Below are positions 15,481 to 22,370 of a DNA stretch of 64,000 nucleotides, in pieces. Under the pieces are notes generated by a model. That model was not told where the DNA came from. It saw only the letters and a program-made list of their open reading frames with translations, and searched no databases. A program made the translations under genes and the position numbers. This stretch comes from Streptomyces sp. LHD-70 (GTDB taxonomy: Bacteria; Actinomycetota; Actinomycetes; Streptomycetales; Streptomycetaceae): positions 124,001 through 188,000 of the forward strand of contig NZ_JAVIFW010000009.1 of the NCBI RefSeq assembly GCF_031157275.1. The letters are read 5' to 3'. The first letter of the stretch is position 1; each line of letters begins with the position of its first letter.

Positions 15481-15934
15481 GCGTAAATCACTTCACCTCA
15501 CGACGTACGAACCACGCTATCGAACCCCCATTCGAGAACACGGCTCCTGGCGCCAACACCCCTCATTCGAGTGACCACACTCAAGGATTGACGGGCCCGG
15601 CCGAGGGGAGATCTTCAACGGGAGGCGGGCCGCTCGGGGAAAACGGTCCGAGGGGATTGACCTTGAGAGCTCGGGGCTCCAGGTCAGCACAGGGGAGGAA
15701 GGGCCCCGGCGCTTCACGGCGCCGGGGCTCACCCGTTCCGTACGGACCATCGTCCCGCCCCCTCCCCGGTGGCCAAACGCCTCACGGAACAGGCTGGCAC
15801 GCAAATCCCCCGGCCGCTGCGATTCCGCCCAGTGAATCTTGGAATCCGCCGCCAGATGCCCAACGCCCGAGACAGCACCTCCCGAAGAGCGCCGCCCAAA
15901 ACAGCACGCACCGAAACAGCACCGCCCGAAACAG

Positions 15935-15967
15935 CACTGCCCGCCGGGCAGGACCCGGCGGGCAGTG
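15935..15967 (-). terminator. Strong hairpin terminator of dmdR1
   Basis: Perfect 14-bp stem CACTGCCCGCCGGG (15935-15948), loop CAGGA, CCCGGCGGGCAGTG (15954-15967), starting 18 bases past the dmdR1 stop. No U-tract, but the stem is very stable. Confidence 0.8.
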
Positions 15968-15984
15968 CGTGCAGCTGTCGGCCT

Positions 15985-16677
15985 CTAGCGCTTGGCCACG
16001 AAGACGTGGGAGGCGATGTCCGCCTCCAGCTCGGCGGCCTCGCCGCTGCTGCCCACCAGGACACCGCCCGGCGACTGCGTCACGCTCACCACGGCGCCCG
16101 GCTGCACACCGGCCCGCCGCAGCGTGTACATCAACTGCGCGTCCGTCTGGATCGGCTCCCCGATACGGCGCACGACGACCGTCTTGCCGTCGCTCCCCGC
16201 GTCCAGGTCGGCCAAGCTGACCATTCCCTCGTCCAGGAACGGGTCGGCCTCGGCCTTCTCGCCCAGCTCCTCGAGACCCGGGATCGGGTTGCCGTACGGC
16301 GACTCGGTGGGGTGGCGGAGCAGTTCGAGGACGCGGCGCTCCACGGCCTCGCTCATCACGTGCTCCCAGCGGCAGGCCTCGGCGTGCACCTGCTCCCACT
16401 CCAGACCGATCACGTCGACGAGCAGGCACTCGGCGAGCCGGTGCTTGCGCATCACGCGGGTGGCCAGGCGGCGGCCCTCGTCGGTGAGCTCCAGATGGCG
16501 GTCGCTGGCGACGGACACCAGTCCGTCACGCTCCATGCGCGCCACCGTCTGGCTGACCGTCGGCCCGCTCTGGTCGAGCCGCTCGGCGATCCGGGCGCGC
16601 ATGGGGACCACACCTTCCTCCTCGAGCTCGAGGATGGTGCGGAGATACATCTCCGTCGTATCGATCAGTCCGGACAT
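15985..16677 (-). CDS. dmdR1: Iron-dependent DtxR-family repressor DmdR1
   Basis: A 230-aa metalloregulator. The winged helix-turn-helix (about residues 1-70: MYLRTILELEEEGVVPMRAR, RLDQSGPTVSQTVARMERDG) is followed by the dimerisation/metal-binding domain (MRKHRLAECLLVDVIGLEW, EACRWEHVMSEAVERRVLEL, with the Cys/His/Glu ligands of DtxR). A C-terminal SH3-like domain (about 150-230) completes the protein. With Fe(II) bound it should repress siderophore and iron-uptake genes by binding 19-bp iron boxes; a candidate box lies in this window at 60576. The ATG is preceded by GAGGGG at 7 bases. A long frame lies antisense to it (see the finding on adm). Confidence 0.93.
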   Translation of the reverse strand: MSGLIDTTEMYLRTILELEEEGVVPMRARIAERLDQSGPTVSQTVARMERDGLVSVASDRHLELTDEGRRLATRVMRKHRLAECLLVDVIGLEWEQVHAEACRWEHVMSEAVERRVLELLRHPTESPYGNPIPGLEELGEKAEADPFLDEGMVSLADLDAGSDGKTVVVRRIGEPIQTDAQLMYTLRRAGVQPGAVVSVTQSPGGVLVGSSGEAAELEADIASHVFVAKR

Positions 16678-16709
16678 ACGTGCCCCTCATGCTGTGACAG
16701 AAAAGAGAG

Positions 16710-16728
16710 CTGCGGAGCAATTCCGCAG
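16710..16728. promoter_or_regulatory. Inverted repeat upstream of dmdR1
   Basis: CTGCGGA (16710-16716), GCAAT, TCCGCAG (16722-16728): a perfect 7-bp palindrome 33 bases upstream of the dmdR1 start. It does not match the iron-box pattern, so it may bind another regulator. Confidence 0.45.
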
Positions 16729-16926
16729 CGTCCTGCGCTGGCCCTGCACCAATTCTGACGCATAGCGCCGACAACCGTGCCGCGCCCGGGGATCCGGCCC
16801 TCGCCGACCGTTGTCCACAGGCCGCCACGGCCGTATTGACAGGGCACTGGTCCAGACCGCAACGTGATCGGCGGCAGGCACCCATGCCGCCCTTGTCAGG
16901 CACCTTCCCGGGAGAGGCCCTCGGCG

Positions 16927-17694
16927 ATGAGCCCCACGAACGGCGAGAACAAGCTGGCCGGACAGTACTTCGACGCCGCGATCGGACTCCTGGAGCGGGT
17001 GCGGGACGAGGAGGGGGCCGCGATCACCGCGGCGGCCACGGCCGTCGCCGACACCGTCGAGTCCGGCGGCCGGCTCTTCGCCTTCGGCGCCGGGCACTCC
17101 TCGCTCGCCGCGCAGGACGTGGTGTACCGCGCGGGTGGTCTGGCCCTGATGAACCTGCTCGCGGTGCCCGGTGTGGTCGGCGTGGACGTCATGCCCGCCA
17201 CGCTCGGCTCCGCCCTGGAGCGGGTCGACGGGCTCGCGGCCGCCGTGCTCGACACCAGCCCGGCCAGGCCCGGCGACGTCCTGGTGATCATCTCGCTCTC
17301 GGGGCGGAACGCGCTGCCGGTCGAGATGGCGATGAACGCCCGCGCGCTCGGCCTGAAGGTGATCGGCGTGACCTCGGTGGTGTACGCGACGGAGACCCGC
17401 TCGCGGCACGCGTCCGGAACCTTCCTGAAGGACCACTGCGACATCGTCCTCGACAGCAAGATCGCGGTCGGGGACGCGGAGCTGACCGCGGAGGGCGTGG
17501 CCGCGCCGTTCGGCCCCGCGTCGAGCGTGGTCACGAACGCGCTGCTGCAGGCCACGATGGCGGCCGCCGCGGGTGAGCTCGCCGCGCGCGGCTTCGATCC
17601 GCCGATGCTGCGCTCGGGCAACGTGGACGGCGGCCACGAGTGGAACGGCCGGGTCTTCGAGGAGTACGGGGACCGGATCTTCTACCGGCGCTGA
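16927..17694 (+). CDS. SIS-domain sugar isomerase-like protein
   Basis: A 255-aa cytosolic protein with one SIS (sugar isomerase) domain. The sugar-phosphate loop FGAGHSSLAAQDVVYRAGGL (about residues 48-67) and the second motif VIISLSGRNALPVEMAMNAR (about 120-139) are the conserved phosphosugar-binding segments. SIS proteins isomerise or sense amino-sugar or keto-sugar phosphates; this subtype (near AgaS/DUF2529-like) has no settled substrate. ATG at 16927 is preferred (GGAGAGG about 11 bases upstream, and it begins with the conserved MSPTNGENKLAGQYF); a frame continues upstream to 16864. It is divergent from dmdR1. Confidence 0.85.
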   Translation: MSPTNGENKLAGQYFDAAIGLLERVRDEEGAAITAAATAVADTVESGGRLFAFGAGHSSLAAQDVVYRAGGLALMNLLAVPGVVGVDVMPATLGSALERVDGLAAAVLDTSPARPGDVLVIISLSGRNALPVEMAMNARALGLKVIGVTSVVYATETRSRHASGTFLKDHCDIVLDSKIAVGDAELTAEGVAAPFGPASSVVTNALLQATMAAAAGELAARGFDPPMLRSGNVDGGHEWNGRVFEEYGDRIFYRR

Positions 17695-17727
17695 ACTCTC
17701 GCAACGGTCCCGAGGATTCCCGTACGA

Positions 17728-17766
17728 CTCAGTACTTCTGCTCAGTACTTCTGCTCAGTACTTCTG
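17728..17766. repeat. Three perfect 13-bp repeats across the PAS/GAF gene stop codon
   Basis: CTCAGTACTTCTG occurs three times without gaps (17728-17740, 17741-17753, 17754-17766). The third copy contains the minus-strand stop (17755-17757) and the last three sense codons, so the gene end is triplicated. Confidence 0.95.
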
Positions 17767-19212
17767 CTCGACGAGGCGCGCCAGGTCGAGGGCCGCGGCG
17801 ACCCGGGCCGCGACGCTCTCCGCGTACCCGGCGTCGCCGCGCTCGAACGGGGTGCGGCTGGCCGAGCGCAGGAAGGTGACCACGCCGAGCGTCACGCCCC
17901 GGCTGCGCAGCACCGCGCACAGGGCGTGCACCGAGCCCTCGGGCCACTGCCGGGCGCGCGCCCAGTCCTCGGGCGGGGCCGCGCCCGCGCTCGCCCGCAC
18001 CGATCCCGCACGGGCCGCGCACTGCAGCGCCGGATGCCCCTCCGCGTACCGCACCGGAAGCCAGGACCGGTCGCCCGGCAGCACGGGCCCCGGGGCCTCG
18101 GCGGGTGTGGCGGCGGCCCGGACGAGTCGCGGCGGGTCGATGTGTCCGGCCGGGTCGAGTACGTCGACCAGGGCGTGGTCGGCGAATCCGGCGAGCGCGA
18201 AGTCCAGGTGGACGCCGGCCGCCTCCATCGGGTCCTCGCACTCGCCCGCGGCCCGCGCGGCGCGCTGGAGTTGATTGCCGCGGAAGCGCAGCTGGGCCGC
18301 CTCCTGCTCGGCGAGCCTGGACTCGGTGACGTCCTGGAACAGCCAGCCCACACCCAGCGGAACGGGTTCCTCCGCGAGCGGCGAGGCGAGCCGCAGGAAG
18401 CCGCTGCGCCAGCAGCGCCGCTGCTCCCCCACGGCACCTCCGGCACCCGCGTCACCCCCGGCGCCCTCGGCACCTCCTGCTCGCTGGGAGCTGTCGCCCC
18501 GCACCGACACCCACAGCTCGGCGGGTGCGGGCGGGGCGCCTTCGGCGAGTACGTGCGTGAGGACGCTCTCCAGCTCCTCGACGCCCCGGGTGAGGAGCTC
18601 GCCGAGGGGGCGGCCGAGGAGGGCGGTGCGGTTGGTGCCGAGGAGGCGGGCCGCGTGCGCGTTGACGACGGCGGGGCGCAGGTCGGCGTCGATCAGGACG
18701 ACGCCCCAGGAGGCGTCCTCGAAGAGGGCCTCGCTGAGGGCGATGGAGCGTTCCAGGTCGATCTGGGTGTGGACCTCGCTGAACGCGCAGTACACCCCGG
18801 CGGGCTTGCCGTCCGGGCCGCGCACGGCGGCGGACTGGGTGCGCACGAGCACCCGGCGGCCGTCCTTGGTGAGCAGCGCGAACTCGTGGACCTGGCGGCC
18901 GGGCGCGGACATCGCGGAGAGCAGCCGCTGCTCGACCTCGGCCGCGTCGGCGCTGCGCACGGCCCAGCCGGCGAAGCCGCTCTGCCCGACGGCCTCGTCG
19001 GAGGTCCAGCCGAGGATGCGTTCGGCCTCGCGGTTCCAGTGCGTGACGACTCCGTCGGCGTCGAGGGCGCAGAGTGCGGCGTCCATGCCGTCGAGGAGTG
19101 CCGCCAGCAGGTCGTCGGAGGCGGGGCCTTCGCGGCCGGAGCCTTCGCGCCCGGGGCCTGCGTCGCTGTCGCTGTCGGTGCCGTTACCTGTCTTGTGCCG
19201 GGAAGCACTCAC
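17755..19212 (-). CDS. PAS/GAF sensory protein
   Basis: A 485-aa cytosolic protein. A polar leader (about 1-35) precedes a PAS domain (about 35-160; ALCALDADGVVTHWNREAER, ILGWTSDEAVGQ, LLTKDGRRVLVRTQSAAVRG). A second PAS follows (about 160-310; VVLIDADLRPAVVNAHAARL), and a GAF-like domain ends the protein (about 325-480; DWARARQWPEGSVHALCAVL, GVVTFLRSAS). No kinase, phosphatase or DNA-binding domain follows, unlike most Streptomyces PAS-GAF-PP2C proteins, so it may act through partners. GTG at 19212 follows AGGGGG by 7 bases; an earlier in-frame start at 19272 adds a Cys/His-rich stretch with no ribosome-binding site. Confidence 0.82.
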   Translation of the reverse strand: MSASRHKTGNGTDSDSDAGPGREGSGREGPASDDLLAALLDGMDAALCALDADGVVTHWNREAERILGWTSDEAVGQSGFAGWAVRSADAAEVEQRLLSAMSAPGRQVHEFALLTKDGRRVLVRTQSAAVRGPDGKPAGVYCAFSEVHTQIDLERSIALSEALFEDASWGVVLIDADLRPAVVNAHAARLLGTNRTALLGRPLGELLTRGVEELESVLTHVLAEGAPPAPAELWVSVRGDSSQRAGGAEGAGGDAGAGGAVGEQRRCWRSGFLRLASPLAEEPVPLGVGWLFQDVTESRLAEQEAAQLRFRGNQLQRAARAAGECEDPMEAAGVHLDFALAGFADHALVDVLDPAGHIDPPRLVRAAATPAEAPGPVLPGDRSWLPVRYAEGHPALQCAARAGSVRASAGAAPPEDWARARQWPEGSVHALCAVLRSRGVTLGVVTFLRSASRTPFERGDAGYAESVAARVAAALDLARLVEQKY

Positions 19213-19340
19213 CTGGCCACCCCCTGCAGGACGAGTGAGCCTTGCGGCGTGCACCGCGCATGCAGTGCACACAGATCATTCAACTCGAAGGTGACGCAGC
19301 CCACACCAAGTTTTGGGAAAAAGCGGTCCCGTTAATTCGC

Positions 19341-19369
19341 TTGAAGCGGCCGGGGCGGGTTCCTAGGCT
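19341..19369 (+). promoter_or_regulatory. Housekeeping-type promoter
   Basis: TTGAAG (19341-19346), 17-base spacer, TAGGCT (19364-19369), matching the Streptomyces HrdB consensus TTGACN/TAGRRT in both boxes and spacing. Transcription would start near 19376 and run toward the citrate synthase gene on the opposite strand. Confidence 0.7.
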
Positions 19370-19401
19370 GGAGTCACTTCGGAAGGGAGGTGGTTCGGCA
19401 G

Positions 19402-19440
19402 ATGTATGCAAACCGGACAGGAGAGGTGACTGCGGGCTAG
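19402..19440 (+). CDS. Possible 12-codon leader peptide
   Basis: ATG at 19402 opens a 12-codon frame (MYANRTGEVTAG, then TAG). GGAAGGGAGGTGG lies 8-20 bases upstream, one of the best ribosome-binding sites in the window, and the promoter at 19341 would place the 5' end about 26 bases before the ATG. Such short frames can act as leader peptides controlling a downstream RNA structure, and one follows here (19507-19602). It could also be chance. No similarity to a known leader is recognised, and the peptide contains no codon run that suggests attenuation. Confidence 0.4.
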   Translation: MYANRTGEVTAG

Positions 19441-19452
19441 CGGCCTGCTGTC

Positions 19453-19463
19453 GCACTCAGTGC
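19453..19463. promoter_or_regulatory. Palindrome GCACTCAGTGC, copy 1
   Basis: GCACT-C-AGTGC. The identical 11-mer occurs at 20873-20883 in the citrate synthase/pdxH spacer, so the same motif flanks the citrate synthase gene on both sides. Confidence 0.5.
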
Positions 19464-19506
19464 GGTGCCGGACCAGCGTGCGAGTGAGCACGCAGCCGGC
19501 CAATCC

Positions 19507-19602
19507 AACGCAGTCACCCGATCCGCGGGCCCGCCGGTGATGTCCGGCCGGCTTCCCGCCGCCGAGAGCGGCGGGAACCAGGGCCCGCGGATCGTCTGCG
19601 TT
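19507..19602 (+). ncRNA. Predicted branched (three-way junction) RNA structure
   Basis: An outer stem pairs AACGCAG (19507-19513) with CTGCGTT (19596-19602), then after a small bulge CGATCCGCGGGCCC (19519-19532) with GGGCCCGCGGATCG (19581-19594). Inside it are two hairpins: GCCGG-N6-CCGGC (19533-19548) and the perfect 10-bp TTCCCGCCGC-CGAGA-GCGGCGGGAA (19553-19577). The result is a closed three-way junction. It could be a small RNA, a cis-regulatory element or an elaborate two-way terminator, since its edge lies 26 bases from the citrate synthase stop. Strand is assigned from the upstream promoter only. Confidence 0.5.
19553..19577. terminator. Perfect 10-bp hairpin inside the branched structure
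   Basis: TTCCCGCCGC (19553-19562), loop CGAGA, GCGGCGGGAA (19568-19577). It is stable enough to end transcription from the promoter at 19341 or readthrough from citrate synthase on the other strand. Confidence 0.55.
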
Positions 19603-19627
19603 CAGGCGCCGTACGGAACCACGAGCC

Positions 19628-20728
19628 TCAGTCCGCGATCTGCGCGTACCCCTCGATCGACTGCGGCGAGCGCGTGCCCGGTCCGACGTACGTAGCCGAG
19701 GGGCGTACGAGTCGGCCGGTGCGCTTCTGCTCCAGGATGTGCGCGGACCAGCCGGCCGTGCGGGCGCAGGTGAACATCGACGTGAACATGTGCGCCGGGA
19801 CCTCGGCGAAGTCCAGCATGATCGCCGCCCAGAACTCCACGTTCGTCGCGAGGACCCGGTCGGGGCGGCGGGCGTGCAGCTCCTCGAGGGCCGCCTTCTC
19901 CAGGGCCTCGGCGACCTCGAAGCGCGGCGCCCCCAGCTCCTTGGCCGTACGCCGCAGCACGCGGGCGCGCGGGTCCTCGGCGCGGTAGACGCGGTGGCCG
20001 AAGCCCATCAGGCGCTCGCCCTTGTCGAGGGCCTGCTTGACGTACGCCGTGGCGTCGCCGGTGCGCTCGATCTCCTCGATCATGCCCAGGACGCGGGACG
20101 GGGCGCCGCCGTGCAGCGGTCCCGACATGGCGCCGACCGCGCCCGAGAGCGCGGCGGCCACGTCGGCTCCCGTCGAGGCGATGACGCGGGCGGTGAACGT
20201 CGAGGCGTTCATGCCGTGCTCGGCGGCGGAGGTCCAGTAGGCGTCGACCGCCTTGACGTGCTTGGGGTCCGGCTCGCCGCGCCAGCGGATCATGAACCGC
20301 TCGACGACGCTGGACGCCTTGTCGATCTCGCGCTGCGGCACCATCGGCAGGCCCTGGCCGCGCGCCGACTGGGCGACGTACGACAGGGCCATCACGGCGG
20401 CGCGGGCGAGGTCGTCGCGGGCCTGGGCGGCGTCGATGTCGAGCAGCGGTTTGAGGCCCCACACCGGGGCGAGCATGGCGAGCGCGGACTGCACGTCGAC
20501 GCGGATGTCACCGGAGTGCACCGGGATGGGGAACGGCTCGGCGGGCGGCAGGCCGGGGTTGAAGGCGCCGTCGACCAGGAGGCCCCACACGTTGCCGAAG
20601 GAGACGTTGCCGACCAGGTCCTCGATGTCGACGCCGCGATAGCGAAGCGCGCCGCCTTCCTTGTCCGGTTCGGCGATCTCCGTCTCGAACGCGACGACTC
20701 CTTCAAGTCCGGGTACGAAGTCGGACAT
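19628..20728 (-). CDS. Citrate synthase (short type, citrate synthase 2)
   Basis: A 366-aa cytosolic enzyme condensing acetyl-CoA with oxaloacetate, or a longer acyl-CoA in related enzymes. The conserved sites are EHGMNAST (His near 171), GPLHGGAP (catalytic His near 206) and FGHRVYR (oxaloacetate-binding His near 245). The usual catalytic Asp of the NVDFY motif reads NVEFW, a Glu near residue 298. The length fits the short bacterial type rather than the 430-residue hexameric form. Its stop lies next to a branched inverted repeat, and its promoter region shares a GCACTCAGTGC palindrome with pdxH. Confidence 0.9.
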   Translation of the reverse strand: MSDFVPGLEGVVAFETEIAEPDKEGGALRYRGVDIEDLVGNVSFGNVWGLLVDGAFNPGLPPAEPFPIPVHSGDIRVDVQSALAMLAPVWGLKPLLDIDAAQARDDLARAAVMALSYVAQSARGQGLPMVPQREIDKASSVVERFMIRWRGEPDPKHVKAVDAYWTSAAEHGMNASTFTARVIASTGADVAAALSGAVGAMSGPLHGGAPSRVLGMIEEIERTGDATAYVKQALDKGERLMGFGHRVYRAEDPRARVLRRTAKELGAPRFEVAEALEKAALEELHARRPDRVLATNVEFWAAIMLDFAEVPAHMFTSMFTCARTAGWSAHILEQKRTGRLVRPSATYVGPGTRSPQSIEGYAQIAD

Positions 20729-20762
20729 CGGGCGGCTCCTGTGGGTGTAGGGGACTCGCGTT

Positions 20763-20800
20763 CTCGGGTGCGTTCGCGGGTGCGTTCTGTGGGTGCGTGC
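20763..20800. repeat. Short GCGGGTGCGTT repeats in the citrate synthase leader
   Basis: Three imperfect copies of TCGGGTGCGTTC-type units within about 40 bases directly upstream of the citrate synthase start. Function unknown. Confidence 0.55.
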
Positions 20801-20871
20801 GGCGGTCTTCGGACGATAACCCCTGGTGCCGGTTTTGGGGAGCCCTCAGTGCCACTTCGGGTGAGTTACGC

Positions 20872-20884
20872 GGCACTCAGTGCC
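20872..20884. promoter_or_regulatory. Palindromic operator candidate between citrate synthase and pdxH
   Basis: GGCACT-C-AGTGCC, with a further half-site CTCAGTGCCAC at about 20845. It sits 12 bases before the pdxH ATG and about 145 bases upstream of citrate synthase. The 11-base core is identical to 19453-19463. Confidence 0.5.
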
Positions 20885-20895
20885 ATACGGGCGGG

Positions 20896-21627
20896 ATGAG
20901 AGGGGTGAGTGAACGGCCGTACGCGTACGGCAGGATGGCCCGCGTGAACGCTTCCGACCCCGTGCCGCCGCCCGAGCCGGCGGCGATGCGCCGCCACTAC
21001 CGCGCCGAGGGCATCACCCCCGAGGCCCTCGCCGCCGACCCGATGACGCAGTTCGCCCGCTGGTTCCACGACGCCGCACGGGCCGAGGAGCAGGGCGCCC
21101 TGTACGAGCCGAACGCGATGGTCGTCGCCACCGCCGACGCCGAGGGGCGGCCGAGCTCGCGCACGGTGCTCCTGAAGGCGTACGACGACCGCGGCTTCGT
21201 CTTCTTCACCAACTACGAGTCCCGCAAGGCCCGCGAGATCACGGCCCATCCGTACGTCTCGCTGCTCTTCCCCTGGCATCCGATGGCCCGGCAGGTGATC
21301 GTCTCGGGTACGGCGCTGCGCACGGGGCGGGACGAGACGGCGGCGTACTTCCGCACCCGGCCGCACGGCTCGCAGCTCGGGGCGTGGGCGAGCCCGCAGT
21401 CCTCGGTGGTCGGCGCGCGCACCGAACTCGACGCGGCGTACGCGGAGTTGGAGCAGCGCTACCCGGAGGGCGAGCAGGTCCCTGTGCCGCCGCACTGGGG
21501 CGGGTTCCGGGTGGTGCCGCAGAGCGTGGAGTTCTGGCAGGGGCGGGAGAATCGTCTGCACGACCGCCTGTTGTACCGGCGCGATCCCGGCTCCGACGGC
21601 TGGCGGGTCGAACGCCTGGCGCCGTAG
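20896..21627 (+). CDS. pdxH: Pyridoxamine 5'-phosphate oxidase
   Basis: An FMN-dependent enzyme that oxidises pyridoxine or pyridoxamine 5'-phosphate to PLP, the last step of salvage. The split-barrel FMN-binding fold is visible: RTVLLKAYDDRGFVFFTNYE, RKAREITAHPYVSLLFPWHP, and the C-terminal signature VEFWQGRENRLHDRLLYRR, with the Arg/His residues that bind PLP. The 243-aa length from ATG 20896 is slightly long; GTG 20905, ATG 20935 and GTG 20944 are alternative starts, and the conserved part begins near residue 30 (MRRHYRAEGI). It is divergent from citrate synthase and ends in a partial dispersed repeat (copy B). Confidence 0.92.
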   Translation: MRGVSERPYAYGRMARVNASDPVPPPEPAAMRRHYRAEGITPEALAADPMTQFARWFHDAARAEEQGALYEPNAMVVATADAEGRPSSRTVLLKAYDDRGFVFFTNYESRKAREITAHPYVSLLFPWHPMARQVIVSGTALRTGRDETAAYFRTRPHGSQLGAWASPQSSVVGARTELDAAYAELEQRYPEGEQVPVPPHWGGFRVVPQSVEFWQGRENRLHDRLLYRRDPGSDGWRVERLAP

Positions 21628-21633
21628 GGGCTC

Positions 21634-21761
21634 TTTCCCCTACCCGCCCCTTCCCGACTGTGTCCGATATGCGGCTGGCGCCGCGTGGCTGCGGCGCAGA
21701 TCGTTCGTCTGCCGCGCCGTCGTGGCTGGTCGCGCAGTTCCCCGCGCCCCTTTCGGGGCAA
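21634..21761. repeat. Dispersed inverted-repeat element, partial copy B
   Basis: The left end CCCCTACCCGCCCCTTCCCG and the core from CGCCGTCGTGGCTGGTCG through the CCCCGCGCCCC stretch are present. The right arm with the CTCCGGCG hairpin and the right terminal repeat is missing. It lies between the convergent pdxH and TetR genes. Confidence 0.82.
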
Positions 21762-21767
21762 GGGAGA

Positions 21768-22370
21768 TCAGCCGCCCAGCGCCCCGTCGATCAGCTCAGC
21801 CCACTGCCCCACAACCCGCTCCCGCCGCCCCCGGTCGTCCGTGAGGACATTCGCGAGGCCGAGCCCCCGGGCCATGTCCAGGAAGCCCTGGACCGTCTCC
21901 CGTACCCCGGGCACGGACTCGTCCGCCCCGAGCAGCTCCACGGCCATCCGATGGGTCTCGCGGCCGACCCGCGCCTCCAGCTCCGTCACGCGCGCGTGCA
22001 GCTGCTCCTCGTGCGAGGCGGCCACCCACAGGTGCAGGGCGGCCCGGAACAGCGGCCCGGTGTAGAGGTCGACGAGGGCCCGCAGGACGGCCCCGCGGTC
22101 CTGCGCGGGCAGCTCACGCAGGGCGCTCGACCGCTGCTCGGCGACGTACTCGACGGCCGCCGTGAACAGGTCCTCGCGGGTCGGGAAGTGGTGCTGGGCC
22201 GCGCCGCGCGAGACTCCGGCGCGCTCGGCGACGACGGTGACCGTGGAGCCCGTCCAGCCGTGCTCGGCGAGGCAGGCCACGGCGGCCTCCAGGAGTTTCT
22301 GTCGGGTGGCGCGGCTGCGGTCCTGCTTGGGGTAGCGGTCCGCTCGTGCCGATTCGCTCACAACACCCAT
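21768..22370 (-). CDS. TetR-family transcriptional regulator
   Basis: A 200-aa repressor. The N-terminal helix-turn-helix is clear (RQKLLEAAVACLAEHGWTGS, VTVVAERAGVSRGAAQHHFP, about residues 22-65); the variable helical ligand domain occupies the rest. It is the last gene of a long minus-strand cluster for acyl-CoA catabolism and overlaps the upstream enoyl-CoA hydratase gene, so it probably regulates that pathway, with an acyl-CoA or free acid as inducer. The ATG at 22370 overlaps by 13 bases; a GTG at 22361 would give the classic 4-base GTGA overlap and is equally likely. A palindromic operator candidate lies at the head of the cluster (32092). Confidence 0.88.
   Translation of the reverse strand: MGVVSESARADRYPKQDRSRATRQKLLEAAVACLAEHGWTGSTVTVVAERAGVSRGAAQHHFPTREDLFTAAVEYVAEQRSSALRELPAQDRGAVLRALVDLYTGPLFRAALHLWVAASHEEQLHARVTELEARVGRETHRMAVELLGADESVPGVRETVQGFLDMARGLGLANVLTDDRGRRERVVGQWAELIDGALGG

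Larger units (their letters stand above)
15292..15984. other. 693-base spacer without a convincing gene
   Basis: Between the hydrolase start and the dmdR1 end. It contains an irregular repeat field (15339-15480), a short run of 15-base GAAACAGCAC-type units (about 15880-15935) and the dmdR1 terminator. Short frames at 15517-15804 (minus) and 15588-16220 (plus) have compositions unlike real proteins and are not called. Confidence 0.55.
19213..19627. other. 415-base spacer with an apparent small independent transcription unit
   Basis: Read on the plus strand, the spacer holds a promoter (19341-19369), a 12-codon reading frame with a strong ribosome-binding site (19402-19440), a palindrome (19453-19463) and a branched inverted-repeat structure (19507-19602). 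Each is listed separately. No larger gene is convincing. Confidence 0.6.

Noticed and set aside
15517..15804. 95-codon minus-strand frame upstream of the hydrolase
   Set aside because: Basic, Pro-rich and domainless, without a ribosome-binding site; it partly overlaps an equally poor plus-strand frame.
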